From contig NC_014410.1 in assembly GCF_000145615.1 (NCBI RefSeq), positions 310,001-374,000 on the forward strand: DNA of 64,000 bases, in the 5' to 3' direction. The notes beneath the pieces were generated by a model. The model made no database searches and was not told the origin of the DNA. It saw only the letters and a list, made by a program, of their open reading frames with translations. Shown here one piece after another: positions 44,496 to 55,462 of this stretch. The position numbers were made by a program, and so were the translations under genes. The number at the start of each line of letters is the position of its first letter. Positions within the stretch are counted from its first letter, which is position 1. Source of the DNA: Thermoanaerobacterium thermosaccharolyticum DSM 571 (GTDB taxonomy: Bacteria > Bacillota > Thermoanaerobacteria > Thermoanaerobacterales > Thermoanaerobacteraceae).

Positions 44496-46331
44496 TTGAA
44501 TAAAACGATCAGAGGTATCGTTATTTGGATACTGATAATTATTGCTTTATATGCAATGGTACAATTATATACTGATAATGTAAAACAACCGACGATAATT
44601 GATGTTACAGAGCTTTACAGCCAAGTAATAAAAGGCAATGTTTCTGAGTTGACAATATCAGGTACAAGTGTGACAGGCACTTTAAAAGACGGTACTACAT
44701 TTAGTAGCAATGTGCCTGAAGTGTCTTCGTTTATGCAATTGCTAACGCCATATATAAAAGAAGGCAAGATTTCTGTTAAAAGTGAACCTCCTCAAAGCGC
44801 ACCATGGTGGTATTCGCTTTTGCCAACGCTGTTTATGGTTGCTGTTCTAGTAGTGCTTTGGTATGTTTTTATGCAGCAGGCGCAAGGCGGTGGTGGCAAC
44901 AGAGTCATGTCATTTGGCAAAAGCCGTGCAAAGATGATAACGGATGAGAAGAAGAAAGTTACGTTTAATGATGTGGCTGGTGCTGACGAGGAAAAGGAAG
45001 AGCTTCAGGAGATAGTAGAATTTCTCAAGTTCCCAAAAAAGTTTTTGGACTTAGGTGCTCGCATACCGAAGGGTGTGCTTTTAGTAGGTCCTCCAGGGAC
45101 AGGTAAGACTTTGCTTGCAAAAGCTGTCGCAGGTGAAGCAGGTGTTCCGTTCTTTAGTATAAGCGGTTCTGATTTTGTTGAAATGTTTGTAGGCGTAGGC
45201 GCATCAAGAGTAAGGGACCTTTTTGAACAAGCCAAGAAAAATTCGCCTTGTATAATATTTATAGATGAGATTGATGCAGTAGGACGCCATAGAGGCGCAG
45301 GCTTAGGTGGTGGCCACGATGAAAGGGAGCAGACTCTAAATCAGCTGCTTGTTGAAATGGATGGTTTTAGCGTTAATGAGGGTATCATAGTGATTGCAGC
45401 GACAAACAGGCCAGATATCCTTGACCCGGCGCTTTTAAGGCCTGGCAGGTTTGATAGGCATGTAACTGTCGGTGTTCCAGATATCAAAGGAAGAGAGGAG
45501 ATCTTGAAAGTTCATTCTAGGAATAAACCTCTTGCACCTGACGTATCATTGAAGGTTTTAGCCAGGAGAACACCTGGTTTTACAGGTGCTGATATAGAAA
45601 ATCTCATGAATGAAGCGGCACTATTAACTGCAAGGAAGGGCATGAAGCAGATAACAATGGTAGAGCTGGAAGAGGCTATTACAAGAGTCATAGCTGGTCC
45701 TGAAAAGAGAAGTAGAGTAATATCGGAGAGGGACAAAAAGCTTGTTTCATATCATGAAGCTGGTCATGCTGTCGTTGCAAAGCTACTTCCAAATACGCCG
45801 CCTGTTCATGAAGTGACGATTATTCCAAGAGGAAGAGCCGGTGGCTATACGATGCTGCTTCCTGAGGAAGACAAGTACTACATGTCAAAGTCAGAAATGA
45901 TGGATGAGATTGTTCATCTTTTGGGAGGTCGTGTCGCTGAGAGTCTTGTTTTAAATGACATATCCACAGGAGCACAAAATGACATAGAGAGGGCAACGAA
46001 TATTGCTAGAAAGATGGTTACAGAATACGGCATGAGCGAGAAATTAGGTCCTATGACTTTCGGCACCGACAACGATGAGATATTCATCGGAAGAGATTTG
46101 GGCAGGACACGCAATTACAGTGAAGAAGTTCAATACGACATTGACAAAGAGATGAAAAGAATCATCGATGAATGCTACAACAAAGCTGAAACCCTATTAA
46201 AAGAAAATATAGATAAGCTTCATAGGATTGCGCAGGCATTGATGGCAAAAGAAAAGCTCAATGCAGAGGAATTTGAAAAATATTTTAACGGTGAAAATTT
46301 GGATGGCAATCAACAAACTGATGAAGCATGA
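44496..46331 (+). CDS. ftsH: ATP-dependent zinc metalloprotease FtsH
   Basis: About 611 residues. Two N-terminal membrane segments flank a small outer domain. The AAA+ domain has Walker A GPPGTGKT (from residue 198), Walker [12 protein letters not shown] and the second region of homology [20 protein letters not shown]. The protease motif is H420-EAGH. The start is TTG 44496 with GGGAGGG, ten codons inside the longest frame. It degrades misfolded membrane proteins and controls sporulation in Bacillus. A terminator follows. Confidence 0.97.
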   Translation: MNKTIRGIVIWILIIIALYAMVQLYTDNVKQPTIIDVTELYSQVIKGNVSELTISGTSVTGTLKDGTTFSSNVPEVSSFMQLLTPYIKEGKISVKSEPPQSAPWWYSLLPTLFMVAVLVVLWYVFMQQAQGGGGNRVMSFGKSRAKMITDEKKKVTFNDVAGADEEKEELQEIVEFLKFPKKFLDLGARIPKGVLLVGPPGTGKTLLAKAVAGEAGVPFFSISGSDFVEMFVGVGASRVRDLFEQAKKNSPCIIFIDEIDAVGRHRGAGLGGGHDEREQTLNQLLVEMDGFSVNEGIIVIAATNRPDILDPALLRPGRFDRHVTVGVPDIKGREEILKVHSRNKPLAPDVSLKVLARRTPGFTGADIENLMNEAALLTARKGMKQITMVELEEAITRVIAGPEKRSRVISERDKKLVSYHEAGHAVVAKLLPNTPPVHEVTIIPRGRAGGYTMLLPEEDKYYMSKSEMMDEIVHLLGGRVAESLVLNDISTGAQNDIERATNIARKMVTEYGMSEKLGPMTFGTDNDEIFIGRDLGRTRNYSEEVQYDIDKEMKRIIDECYNKAETLLKENIDKLHRIAQALMAKEKLNAEEFEKYFNGENLDGNQQTDEA

Positions 46332-46341
46332 TGAAATTAAA

Positions 46342-46371
46342 GGCATACAATTAATTTTGTATGTCTTTTTT
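46342..46371 (+). terminator. intrinsic terminator after ftsH
   Basis: GGCATACAA and TTGTATGTC pair around TTAATT-rich sequence, followed by six T. Confidence 0.75.
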
Positions 46372-46485
46372 AGTACATAAATGAACGATGATGATGGAAA
46401 AATGAGTCTTTAAACTTTTATCTAAATGGTGATTTATTTACTGCCATTGGATGTGTAAATTCATCAGCTAATATTATTTCCATGA

Positions 46486-47241
46486 TTAATCTAATTTTTG
46501 GTACTCTTTAGGAGACATATTAGTAATTCTCCTAAAGTTTCTATGGAATGTTCTTAAATTGTTATATCCACAATTAGAAGCAATTTCGCCAATAGAAAGA
46601 TTGCTGTTTTTTAGCATATAACATGCCTGCGAAATGCGATAGTTATTTAGATATTCAGTAAAAGTCATATCCATCTGCTGGACAAATAATTTTGATAAAT
46701 ATGGATAATCGTAATTTAGATGTTCTGCAACGTTCTTTAATGTACAAACATTTGAATAATTTTGCTCAATATAAAGCAGCATTTTGTAGAGTACTTTTGT
46801 TTGTGCTGATTGTTTAACTGGGATGAATGACTTCTGCTTTACCAATTTATCGCATATCGAATATAGAAAGCTTTTTTTGCTGTAGATGGAATTAAGCTCA
46901 TTAAAATCTATATATCTATCTAAATGTAATATATTATCGTCAGGGATCATGCCTTTGTAATTCATGTAAAAATCTCCGATAAGCTCAGGAGAAAAAAGAG
47001 TAATTGTAATATCAGAAAAATCAATTGTCTTAAATTCATGCATCTGATTTGAAAAGATAAAAGCTAAATCATTTTGCTCCAATATGTATTCTTTTTTGCC
47101 AATTGACACAGATAATCGTCCATTGTTGATATATATTAATTCATAAGCCCTGTGAAAATGAAATGGGAATTGATAATTCTTCAGCGAAAAGAAGCGGAAC
47201 AGATCTTTTTCATTTACACCGTGTTTTTGAAAAAAGACCAT
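46486..47241 (-). CDS. AraC-family transcriptional regulator
   Basis: A 251-residue regulator. The N-terminal cupin-like sugar-sensing domain contains FPFHFHRAYELIYINNGRLS. The C-terminal double helix-turn-helix contains LKNVAEHLNYDYPYLSKLF and IGEIASNCGYNNLRTFHRNF, ending SPKEYQKL. It is divergent from the GH120 xylosidase across about 120 bases and is its most likely activator, responding to a xylo-oligosaccharide. Confidence 0.92.
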   Translation of the reverse strand: MVFFQKHGVNEKDLFRFFSLKNYQFPFHFHRAYELIYINNGRLSVSIGKKEYILEQNDLAFIFSNQMHEFKTIDFSDITITLFSPELIGDFYMNYKGMIPDDNILHLDRYIDFNELNSIYSKKSFLYSICDKLVKQKSFIPVKQSAQTKVLYKMLLYIEQNYSNVCTLKNVAEHLNYDYPYLSKLFVQQMDMTFTEYLNNYRISQACYMLKNSNLSIGEIASNCGYNNLRTFHRNFRRITNMSPKEYQKLD

Positions 47242-47361
47242 GACTTTTCCTCCTAAAAAAACACTAATATTGTCTTAAAGTATACTACTTTTTGCATAGA
47301 GATTACAATATATATTTTTTAAAATAAAATTAATCATTTATGGAGGAGGTTGTTAAAACAA

Positions 47362-49278
47362 ATGGAATATCATGTAGCGAAAACCGGTTCAGATCAGGGC
47401 AAAGGGACACTGAAAGATCCGTTTTTGACTATAAATAAGGCTGCTTCTGTTGCAATGGCTGGAGACACAATTATAGTCCATGAAGGAGTGTACCGTGAAT
47501 GGGTAAAACCTAAGTATAAAGGATTAAGCGACAAAAGAAGGATTACATACAAAGCGGCAGAAGGTGAAAAAGTAGTTATAAAGGGTTCTGAACGGATTCA
47601 AAGCTGGCATCATGTAGAAGGTAACGTCTGGAAATGCCAGTTGCCAAATTCCTTTTTTGGTGAGTTTAACCCGTATAAAGAAGAGGTGTTTGGAGATTGG
47701 TTGCTTACTGTGGAGGAAAAGAAGCATCTGGGGGATGTGTATCTAAATGGCATGTCATTTTATGAAGTTACAAGCTATGAGCAGTTGATTGACCCACAGG
47801 TTAGGACAGAAATTATTGATCATTGGACGCAAAAAATTGTACCTGTTCACAATGTAGAACAGACAAAATATGTTTGGTATGCCGAAGTAGATTCGGAAAA
47901 GACTACGATTTATGCGAATTTTCAAGGTGCCGATCCAAATGAAGAATTTGTCGAGATAAATGTCAGGAGATCGTGTTTCTATCCTGTCGAAACAGGTATA
48001 GACTATATTACCGTCAAAGGCTTTGAGATGGCACATGCGGCAACACCATGGGCACCTCCAACAGCCGACCAGCCAGGGCTTATAGGTCCAAATTGGAGTA
48101 AAGGATGGATAATCGAGGACAATATTATCCACGATGCTAAATGCAGCGCTATCAGTATCGGCAAAGAAGCCACAACAGGCCACAACTATCGTTCTATACG
48201 GAAGGATAAGCCCGGATATCAATATCAATTAGAAGCTGTTTTTAGTGCCGAGCGCAATGGTTGGTCTAAAGAAAAGATAGGTTCACATATTATCAGAAAC
48301 AATACAATTTACGATTGCGGGCAAAATGCAATTGTTGGACATTTAGGATGTGTCTTTAGTGAGATCTATAATAATCATATTTACAACATTGCTTTAAAGC
48401 GAGAATTCTACGGGCATGAAATAGCTGGTATAAAGCTACATGCGGCTATAGACGTACAGATTTATCATAACCGTATTCATGATTGTTCATTAGGATTATG
48501 GCTAGATTGGGAAGCACAGGGGACAAGGGTTAGCAAAAACTTGTTTTACAATAATAACAGGGATATATTTGTTGAGGTAAGTCATGGGCCATACGTCGTG
48601 GATCATAATATACTGGCTTCAGAATATGCTATTGATAATATGTCGCAAGGTGGAGCATATATAAATAATTTAATTGCAGGCAAGATGAATCAACGAAAGG
48701 TGTTAAATCGTTCAACTCAATATCACCTTCCACACAGCACTAAAGTTGCAGGGTTTGCATTCGTCTATGGTGGAGACGACCGCTTCTACAACAATATCTT
48801 CATCGGAAAAGACGGAGTAGAAAATGTTGGCACTTCCCATTATCAAAACTATACCACGTCTTTAGAAGAGTATATTGAAAAAGTTAATGCAGTACCTGGA
48901 GACTTAGGAGAATTTGAGCGCGTCGAGCAACCTGTTTATATTAATAAAAATGCATACTTCAATGGAGCAGAACCATTTGAAAGAGAGAAGGACAAGCTGG
49001 TTGATAGGGAGTTTGATCCAAAGTTCAGCATTATTGAAAAAGGAGACGAGGTTTATCTTTCATGTCAATTGCCAGATGATTTCGGAGACATTGTAGGTGA
49101 TATTCATTCAACAAAGACATTGGAAAGAGTGCGCATTGTTGACGCTGAGTTTGAGAGCCCTGACGGTAAAGAATTGATCTTAGACACCGACTATCTGAAT
49201 TTAAAAAAATCGGAAAGCAGTCCTATAGGGCCGATTACACTTTTGAAAAAAGGCGATAATTATATTAAAGTTTGGTGA
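47362..49278 (+). CDS. xylC: GH120 beta-xylosidase
   Basis: A 638-residue right-handed beta-helix glycosidase that releases xylose from xylo-oligosaccharides. With ATG 47362 as start, Asp382 falls in WLDWE and Glu405 in IFVEV. These are the nucleophile and acid/base positions I recall from the Thermoanaerobacterium saccharolyticum XylC structure work. Repeated parallel-helix coils such as IIEDNIIHDAK, IIRNNTIYDCG and IYHNRIHDCS are visible. There is no signal peptide, so it acts inside the cell on imported oligosaccharides. The longer frame starts four codons earlier; GGAGGAGG at about 47342 fits either choice. The AraC gene upstream is its probable regulator. Confidence 0.93.
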   Translation: MEYHVAKTGSDQGKGTLKDPFLTINKAASVAMAGDTIIVHEGVYREWVKPKYKGLSDKRRITYKAAEGEKVVIKGSERIQSWHHVEGNVWKCQLPNSFFGEFNPYKEEVFGDWLLTVEEKKHLGDVYLNGMSFYEVTSYEQLIDPQVRTEIIDHWTQKIVPVHNVEQTKYVWYAEVDSEKTTIYANFQGADPNEEFVEINVRRSCFYPVETGIDYITVKGFEMAHAATPWAPPTADQPGLIGPNWSKGWIIEDNIIHDAKCSAISIGKEATTGHNYRSIRKDKPGYQYQLEAVFSAERNGWSKEKIGSHIIRNNTIYDCGQNAIVGHLGCVFSEIYNNHIYNIALKREFYGHEIAGIKLHAAIDVQIYHNRIHDCSLGLWLDWEAQGTRVSKNLFYNNNRDIFVEVSHGPYVVDHNILASEYAIDNMSQGGAYINNLIAGKMNQRKVLNRSTQYHLPHSTKVAGFAFVYGGDDRFYNNIFIGKDGVENVGTSHYQNYTTSLEEYIEKVNAVPGDLGEFERVEQPVYINKNAYFNGAEPFEREKDKLVDREFDPKFSIIEKGDEVYLSCQLPDDFGDIVGDIHSTKTLERVRIVDAEFESPDGKELILDTDYLNLKKSESSPIGPITLLKKGDNYIKVW

Positions 49279-49286
49279 TTTTTGAT

Positions 49287-49329
49287 AATAAAGCCTTATG
49301 TCCTGTGATAAAGGGTATAAGGCTTTATT
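49287..49329 (+). terminator. intrinsic terminator after the xylosidase
   Basis: AATAAAGCCTTAT and ATAAGGCTTTATT are a perfect 13-bp stem followed by a T-rich tract. Confidence 0.8.
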
Positions 49330-49635
49330 ATTTTTACTATATTAAAGAGAAAGACATTAAATTTTATTAATTCGTAAAGGGAAAAACATTCTTGCTGAAT
49401 ATATAAGTATATTCACCTTTCTTCATAAAATATTCAACATCAAGAGTGAATCATTTTGTCTTAATAAGTTAATTTAAGATATAACTCACTTCTAAAAAAT
49501 TTATAAATTTTTTAATAAATGTTGAGAAAATTTGTCAAAAGAAGAAGGATTTTTGACAATTGTGTCAAAATATATAATTGGTAAATGTTACATAAGTAGA
49601 CAATTAAATTTTTACTAAAGAAAAGAGGAATTATC
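49330..49635 (+). promoter_or_regulatory. promoter region of the sensor kinase gene
   Basis: This stretch of about 300 bases has no gene. It contains TTGACA at 49553 within the inverted repeat TTGACA-ATTG-TGTCAA, TATAAT at 49573, and TTTGTCAAAA near 49531. The TGTCAAA words are one base from the Spo0A box TGTCGAA. The 14-base spacing of TTGACA and TATAAT is shorter than optimal, so the exact promoter is unsettled. Confidence 0.4.
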
Positions 49636-51021
49636 ATGGATGAAGTGCTAAAATCATCAGAAGAGTCAAAATATAAATGGATTTTCGATTTGATTGACGA
49701 ATCACATAAATTTATTATGCTTAAAAATTTTGAAGGGGAAATAATTTATATAAACAGCGTTCTTTTAAGATTGTTAGGCTTTAATCATGATGATATAGGT
49801 GAAAATTATGATTTCTTTTTTAAAAATTTCTTTCTTAATGATGCTAAAAAAATTGATGAAAATATTTATGACATAACTTTAAATTCTAGGTATGGATTTA
49901 CATTGAGATTTAAAATGGTTGATAATTTTTTAGACTCGGATGATGGCAGTAGGATTTGCATAATTTCGACACTTAATTTTGTAAGAAGCGAGTTTAATTC
50001 TGTGCATGACATAAATGCTTATTTGGATTTGCTGTACAACAGATTTAAGATTATTGACATGGTTGACACAGGGATTATATTAATTGATAAGAGAAAGCAT
50101 ATAGAGTACCTAAATAAAGCTGCCTGTAATCTTATAAATGTAGACTATAAAAAAATTTTTCATAAAGACATAGTGAAATTATTGAAGTCATTAGATGAAA
50201 GTATAGAATTTGATGAAATAATGAGTAAAAAGATTGTGGTGTACAATATAAAGAGCAGTGGTCGATTTTTGTCGATAGAGGTAGCTGACACGTACGATGA
50301 TAAGTTTTTTTGCTTGATTATAAAAGATGTGACAGAAAAATTGAGATTTGGAGAGATCATAGAAAAAAGCGAAAAGTTTAATTTAATGGGAGCACTTGCA
50401 GCATCCCTTATTCACGAAATAAAAAATTCTATTACATCTATAAGAGGTTTCTTACAGTTGATGCAGATTAAAGAGAAAGGTGATCCAGCATATTTCGATA
50501 CGATAATAAACGAGTCGGATAGAATAATAGATTTAGCCATGAGCTATTTAGGTGTTGTGAGAAACAGTCAAAATGAAAATGAAACTGATTTAAATGAATT
50601 AATAGAAAAATACATGGTATTGATAGAAGCGGAGGCTAAGCAGAGGCAGATAGAAATAGTTAAAAAGCTGAATGAAGTGCCTATGGTAAAAATGGATAAC
50701 AATCAACTGAAGCAAATTCTTTTGAATATTTTTCAAAATTCGTTTCAAGCAATAGGAATTGGCGGCAAAATATGTTTGACTACGAGATTTAATTCTTATA
50801 AAAATAAGGTTATAATAAAGATAGCAGATAACGGCTGCGGAATAGATAGAGAGAATTTGAAAAAAGTTATGATGCCCCTTTTTACAACTAAAAAAGATGG
50901 GACAGGACTGGGACTGCCTATTTGTAAAAATATTTTAAGCAAATACGGCGGTGATTTAAGGATATTGAGTAAAAAAGGTGTTGGAACAATAGTTAATATC
51001 TATTTAGAATTGAGAAGATAA
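49636..51021 (+). CDS. orphan sensor histidine kinase, sporulation-kinase type
   Basis: A 461-residue cytoplasmic kinase. Two PAS-like domains come first (about 10-115 and 135-235). The HisKA box is [19 protein letters not shown], with H260 the phosphorylation site. The HATPase motifs are [19 protein letters not shown] and [12 protein letters not shown]. No response regulator is adjacent. Clostridial kinases of this form phosphorylate Spo0A directly, so a sporulation role is likely. The next gene, formate-THF ligase, starts about 17 bases later and may be co-transcribed. Confidence 0.88.
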   Translation: MDEVLKSSEESKYKWIFDLIDESHKFIMLKNFEGEIIYINSVLLRLLGFNHDDIGENYDFFFKNFFLNDAKKIDENIYDITLNSRYGFTLRFKMVDNFLDSDDGSRICIISTLNFVRSEFNSVHDINAYLDLLYNRFKIIDMVDTGIILIDKRKHIEYLNKAACNLINVDYKKIFHKDIVKLLKSLDESIEFDEIMSKKIVVYNIKSSGRFLSIEVADTYDDKFFCLIIKDVTEKLRFGEIIEKSEKFNLMGALAASLIHEIKNSITSIRGFLQLMQIKEKGDPAYFDTIINESDRIIDLAMSYLGVVRNSQNENETDLNELIEKYMVLIEAEAKQRQIEIVKKLNEVPMVKMDNNQLKQILLNIFQNSFQAIGIGGKICLTTRFNSYKNKVIIKIADNGCGIDRENLKKVMMPLFTTKKDGTGLGLPICKNILSKYGGDLRILSKKGVGTIVNIYLELRR

Positions 51022-51038
51022 TAACTGGGGTGATTTTT

Positions 51039-52706
51039 TTGAAAACAGATATAGAAATAGCACAAGAGGCTAAGATGCTTCCTATAGTTGACGTGGGGGA
51101 AAAGATAGGCATCGAAAGTGACTATTTGGAGCTTTACGGAAATTACAAAGCGAAAGTTTCACCAAAGCTTTGGGACAAAGTGAAGGACAACGAAGATGGA
51201 AAACTTATTTTGGTTACTTCAATTAACCCTACACCGGCAGGCGAGGGCAAATCTACTGTTACTGTAGGATTAGGACAAGCCTTAAACCGCCTTAAAAAGA
51301 AAGCTGCTATAGCTTTAAGAGAACCGTCTTTAGGCCCATGTATGGGAATAAAAGGCGGCGCTGCTGGTGGTGGTTATTCGCAAGTTGTTCCGATGGAAGA
51401 TATAAATCTCCATTTTACAGGTGATATGCATGCTATAGGATCAGCACATAATCTGTTATCTGCTATGATTGACAATCATATACATCAAGGCAATGAGCTT
51501 AACATCGATGTAAGGCGTATAACTTGGAAAAGAGCTATTGACATGAACGATAGAGCATTGCGGGAGATCGTCGTAGGGCTTGGAGGAAAGGCAAATGGTT
51601 TTCCAAGGCAGGATGGCTTTATCATCACTGTTGCATCTGAAATTATGGCTATACTTTGTCTGGCTACGGATTTTAAGGATTTAAAAGAAAGGATAGGCAA
51701 GATAATAATTGGGTACGACAAAGACGGAAATCCTGTTACAGCAAAGGATTTAAAGGCCGATGGAGCTATGACACTTCTTTTAAAAGATGCTATAAAGCCG
51801 AATTTGGTACAGACACTAGAAAATGTGCCTGCATTTATACATGGAGGTCCATTTGCTAACATTGCCCACGGATGCAATAGCATCATAGCTACAAAATATG
51901 GTTTGAAACTTGCAGACTATCTTGTGACGGAAGCTGGATTTGGTGCAGACTTAGGAGCAGAAAAGTTTTTTGATATTAAATGCAGATATGGAGGATTAAA
52001 ACCCAGTGCTGCTGTCGTTGTAGCAACTATAAGGGCTCTTAAGATGCATGGGGGGCTTAAAAAAGATGAGCTTACAGCTGAAAATTTAGATGCTTTAAGA
52101 AAGGGCATAGGTAATTTGCTGAAGCAGATTGAAAATGTACATAAATATGGCATACCTGTTGTTGTGGCTATAAACAGATTCAAATACGATACAGAAAGCG
52201 AAATTGAATATGTTAAAAAGTCATGCAAGGATTTAGATGTAGATGTATCAGTTGCCGATGTATGGGAAAAAGGCGGCGAAGGCGGTATCGAATTGGCAAA
52301 GCAGGTCATAAACGCTTGTGAAAAAGAGTCAAAGTTTAAACCTCTTTATGAATTAAACATGCCGATAAAAGATAAAATAAAGACAATTGCAAAAGAAATA
52401 TACGGTGCAGATGGTGTTGGGTATACTAAGGAAGCACTTAAGGACCTTAAAAATATAGAAGATCTCGGACTAGATAATCTTCCAGTATGTGTTGCTAAAA
52501 CTCAGTATTCCCTATCAGATAATCCAAAGCTTTTGGGAAGACCAGAAGGCTTTGATATAACAGTTAAGGGATTAAATATATCTGCCGGAGCTGGATTTAT
52601 TGTTGTTATGACGGGTGATATTATGACAATGCCCGGGCTTCCAAAATCACCCGCAGCAGAGAGGATGGATATCGACGAGGAGGGTAAAATAACCGGTTTA
52701 TTTTAA
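51039..52706 (+). CDS. fhs: formate--tetrahydrofolate ligase
   Basis: A 555-residue enzyme that makes 10-formyl-THF from formate, THF and ATP. The P-loop TPAGEGKST and blocks [30 protein letters not shown] and [15 protein letters not shown] are diagnostic. The start is TTG 51039 with GGGGTGA before it; the longer frame begins at GTG 51030. It supplies one-carbon units for purines. The next gene, for a putative folate-related protein, starts one base past its stop. Confidence 0.96.
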   Translation: MKTDIEIAQEAKMLPIVDVGEKIGIESDYLELYGNYKAKVSPKLWDKVKDNEDGKLILVTSINPTPAGEGKSTVTVGLGQALNRLKKKAAIALREPSLGPCMGIKGGAAGGGYSQVVPMEDINLHFTGDMHAIGSAHNLLSAMIDNHIHQGNELNIDVRRITWKRAIDMNDRALREIVVGLGGKANGFPRQDGFIITVASEIMAILCLATDFKDLKERIGKIIIGYDKDGNPVTAKDLKADGAMTLLLKDAIKPNLVQTLENVPAFIHGGPFANIAHGCNSIIATKYGLKLADYLVTEAGFGADLGAEKFFDIKCRYGGLKPSAAVVVATIRALKMHGGLKKDELTAENLDALRKGIGNLLKQIENVHKYGIPVVVAINRFKYDTESEIEYVKKSCKDLDVDVSVADVWEKGGEGGIELAKQVINACEKESKFKPLYELNMPIKDKIKTIAKEIYGADGVGYTKEALKDLKNIEDLGLDNLPVCVAKTQYSLSDNPKLLGRPEGFDITVKGLNISAGAGFIVVMTGDIMTMPGLPKSPAAERMDIDEEGKITGLF

Positions 52707-52707
52707 T

Positions 52708-53073
52708 ATGAAAAGCGAAATCCTGAAAATTGATAATCTAAGTGAAGCTAAAAATGAGCTGAAGAAGCTGAATATTGAAGATGTATCTGTAGCAATAATG
52801 GCTTCAAAGGCGGTATTTTGCGTCATAAAGCTTAAAGATGTTCATCCGGCAGCAGCAAACATTATAAAACAGGAGATGCTTGCATTAGGCGGTGAAGCGG
52901 CTGTAGAGAGAGGATGCATAAATATGAGCATTGAAAAGTCTCAGGTAGTAATAATGGGCACTTTAAAACAATATTTAAAGCTTTTGTCAAAATTAAAGAT
53001 GCAAAGCGGATATTTTGGACTGGATATAGTTATAAAAGAGATATCTGAGAAGATTGAACCTCTGCTAAATTAA
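52708..53073 (+). CDS. small protein resembling the N-terminal domain of some clostridial dihydropteroate synthases
   Basis: A 121-residue protein with no membrane segment. The stretches CVIKLKDVHPAAANIIKQEM, LALGGEAAVERGCINMSIEK and VVIMGTLKQYLKLLSKLKM look like the domain found before the catalytic part of certain anaerobe FolP proteins. This is my recollection, and needs a search. It begins directly after fhs, so a folate connection is consistent. The catalytic FolP part is absent. Confidence 0.55.
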   Translation: MKSEILKIDNLSEAKNELKKLNIEDVSVAIMASKAVFCVIKLKDVHPAAANIIKQEMLALGGEAAVERGCINMSIEKSQVVIMGTLKQYLKLLSKLKMQSGYFGLDIVIKEISEKIEPLLN

Positions 53074-53120
53074 TATATAAATCTAAAAGCCTTTAAGATT
53101 TACTTGACATGCAAAAATTG

Positions 53121-53157
53121 AGCGGATTTAAGAGAAAATCTCTTTTATCCGCTTTTA
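53121..53157 (+). terminator. intrinsic terminator
   Basis: AGCGGATTTAAGAGA pairs with TCTCTTTTATCCGCT apart from two central mismatches, followed by TTTT. Confidence 0.7.
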
Positions 53158-53260
53158 AATATTTTTGCATACTTTTTACCTCAATTTACAAAATTGATAT
53201 TTATTATTAGGTCATAATATGATATATTAGAAGTTAGTAACATACAAAGGAGGTAAATAG

Positions 53261-54811
53261 ATGTCGATGGAGGACAGAGTTGAGGACCTTCTTAAGAGAA
53301 GGGAGTCAATTTGTGAAGGCGGTGGTGCAGATAAAGTAGAAAAGCAACATCAAAAGGGAAAGCTTACCGCAAGGGAAAGAATAGAAAAACTTTTGGATGA
53401 AGATAGTTTTGTGGAGATAGATGCATTTGTCGAACATAGATGTATTGACTTTGGAATGGAAAAGCAGAGAATACCAGGTGAAGGTGTTGTAACTGGGTAC
53501 GGTACAATAGATGGAAGGCTTGTTTACGTGTATGCACAGGACTTTACCGTCCTTGGAGGGTCATTAGGCGAATATCATGCAAAGAAAATCACGAAAATCA
53601 TGGATATGGCAGTAAAGATGGGAGCACCGCTTATAGGTTTAAATGATTCTGGCGGGGCTAGGATACAAGAAGGTGTCGATGCACTGTCGGGATATGGAAA
53701 TATATTTTTTAGAAATACACTGGCATCTGGTGTTATTCCGCAGATATCAGTGATTATGGGCCCTAGTGCCGGTGGTGCTGTTTACTCGCCTGCTTTGACG
53801 GATTTTATATTTATGGTGGATAAAACCAGCCAGATGTTTATCACAGGGCCGCAGGTTATAAAAGCTGTAACAGGTGAAGATGTGTCTGCCGAGGAGCTTG
53901 GAGGTTCTATTACACACAGTACGAAAAGCGGTGTGGCTCATTTTAGAGCTGCAAATGACGAAGAATGTTTAGAAATGGTTAGAACACTTTTAAGTTATCT
54001 GCCGTCAAATAATCTGGAGGATCCTCCACAGCATATGATGAATGATGATATAAACAGACTGTCCGATAGACTTATGGAAATAATTCCTGACAACCCCAAC
54101 AAGCCGTATGATATGAAAGAAATTATTTCAGAAATTGTGGACGATGGTATATATTTGGAGTCACAGTCTATGTACGCAGAAAATATAATAACAGCATTTG
54201 CAAGGCTCAACGGAAGGACAATCGGTATAATAGCAAATCAACCGAAAATTCTGGCAGGATGTCTTGACATAAATGCGTCTGATAAAGCGTCAAGGTTTAT
54301 AAGATTTTGCGACGCTTTCAATATACCATTATTAAATATAGTGGATGTTCCGGGATTTTTGCCTGGCACAAACCAAGAGTACGGCGGTATTATAAGGCAC
54401 GGTGCAAAGATGCTTTATGCATATTCTGAAGCTACAGTTCCTAAAGTAACGCTGATAGTCAGAAAGGCTTACGGCGGAGCATATCTTGCCATGTGCAGCA
54501 AGGACTTGGGCGCAGATATTGTGCTGGCGTGGCCTACTGCCGAAATTGCAGTCATGGGACCTGATGGGGCAGCCAACATAGTATTTAAAAATGAGATAAA
54601 ATCATCTGATGATCCAGTTGCTGCAAGGAATGAAAAGATAAAAGAATACAGAGAAAACTTTGCAAATCCCTACAGAGCCGCATCAAGAGGATATGTAGAT
54701 GATGTAATACTGCCTAGTGAAACCAGGCCTCGCCTCATTTCTGCGTTTGACATGCTTATGAGCAAAAGAGAGTCGAGACCCAGCAAAAAACATGGGAATT
54801 TTCCGGTTTAA
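53261..54811 (+). CDS. acyl-CoA carboxyltransferase (methylmalonyl-CoA decarboxylase alpha / PCC beta type)
   Basis: A 516-residue carboxyltransferase with two crotonase-like halves. The acyl-CoA site lies in [19 protein letters not shown] and [14 protein letters not shown]. The biotin side lies in [20 protein letters not shown] and [14 protein letters not shown]. It moves CO2 between biotin on the carrier protein and a short acyl-CoA such as propionyl-CoA or methylmalonyl-CoA. AAGGAGG precedes ATG 53261. It is followed by a tiny OadG-tail-like gene and the biotin carrier. No biotin carboxylase and no sodium-pump beta subunit are in view. Confidence 0.92.
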   Translation: MSMEDRVEDLLKRRESICEGGGADKVEKQHQKGKLTARERIEKLLDEDSFVEIDAFVEHRCIDFGMEKQRIPGEGVVTGYGTIDGRLVYVYAQDFTVLGGSLGEYHAKKITKIMDMAVKMGAPLIGLNDSGGARIQEGVDALSGYGNIFFRNTLASGVIPQISVIMGPSAGGAVYSPALTDFIFMVDKTSQMFITGPQVIKAVTGEDVSAEELGGSITHSTKSGVAHFRAANDEECLEMVRTLLSYLPSNNLEDPPQHMMNDDINRLSDRLMEIIPDNPNKPYDMKEIISEIVDDGIYLESQSMYAENIITAFARLNGRTIGIIANQPKILAGCLDINASDKASRFIRFCDAFNIPLLNIVDVPGFLPGTNQEYGGIIRHGAKMLYAYSEATVPKVTLIVRKAYGGAYLAMCSKDLGADIVLAWPTAEIAVMGPDGAANIVFKNEIKSSDDPVAARNEKIKEYRENFANPYRAASRGYVDDVILPSETRPRLISAFDMLMSKRESRPSKKHGNFPV

Positions 54812-54846
54812 ATTTATTATATATTGTTGGAATGGGAAGTGAAAAT

Positions 54847-55005
54847 ATGGATGAGATAAATGAAGAGATAGTTGCTGCTATAGAGGCTGCAATTTTTGCG
54901 GCATTTGGCAATTCTGCTTCAAAATTCCGCATTAAAACAATAAAAAGAGTCAGTTCCGGTATGCCTGAATGGCGTAAAGCTGGCCTTTATAGTCAGATGA
55001 AGTAA
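54847..55005 (+). CDS. small OadG-tail-like subunit
   Basis: A 52-residue protein between the carboxyltransferase and the carrier. EEIVAAIEAAIFAAFG followed by FRIKTIKRV and MPEWRKAGLYSQMK matches the cytoplasmic end of oxaloacetate decarboxylase gamma-type subunits, but there is no membrane helix. ATG 54847 is chosen because GGGAAGTG lies before it; ATG 54832 is in frame too. It probably clips the carboxyltransferase to its partner subunits. Confidence 0.7.
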   Translation: MDEINEEIVAAIEAAIFAAFGNSASKFRIKTIKRVSSGMPEWRKAGLYSQMK

Positions 55006-55021
55006 GCAAGGAGGATACAAA

Positions 55022-55408
55022 ATGAAAAAATTTATAGTTACCGTTAATGGCAAGAAATATGATGTAGAAGTAGAAGAGGTCAAAAGTGATATTTCATATG
55101 ATAAGAAAAGTGTCGAAGAAAGCGCTGTAAAAAAGGAGAATATACCTTCTTATAATCACACACAAATTAAAAATACGCAGGAAGTGATTGATGGTGCTGC
55201 TACTGTAAACGCACCTATGCCTGGCACAATATTGGACATAAAAGTAAGCTTAGGTCAGACTGTAAAAAGAGGCGATGTTCTGATTATACTCGAAGCAATG
55301 AAGATGGAAAATGAGATTACATCACCTTATGATGGTGTCGTAGCATCGATAAATGTTTCAAAAGGTGCTTCTGTTAATACAGGTGATATTCTTCTGTCTC
55401 TTAAATGA
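55022..55408 (+). CDS. biotin carboxyl carrier protein
   Basis: A 128-residue carrier. A short N-terminal strand region (KKFIVTVNGKKYDVEVEEV) is followed by a linker and a biotinyl domain with EAMKMEN, whose middle Lys receives biotin. The last block is SVNTGDILLSL. AAGGAGG precedes ATG 55022. It serves the carboxyltransferase encoded just upstream. Confidence 0.94.
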   Translation: MKKFIVTVNGKKYDVEVEEVKSDISYDKKSVEESAVKKENIPSYNHTQIKNTQEVIDGAATVNAPMPGTILDIKVSLGQTVKRGDVLIILEAMKMENEITSPYDGVVASINVSKGASVNTGDILLSLK

Positions 55409-55462
55409 TTTATTAAATTATCAACTTGATATGTATGCGTTATTTTGATAGAATAATTTTGC

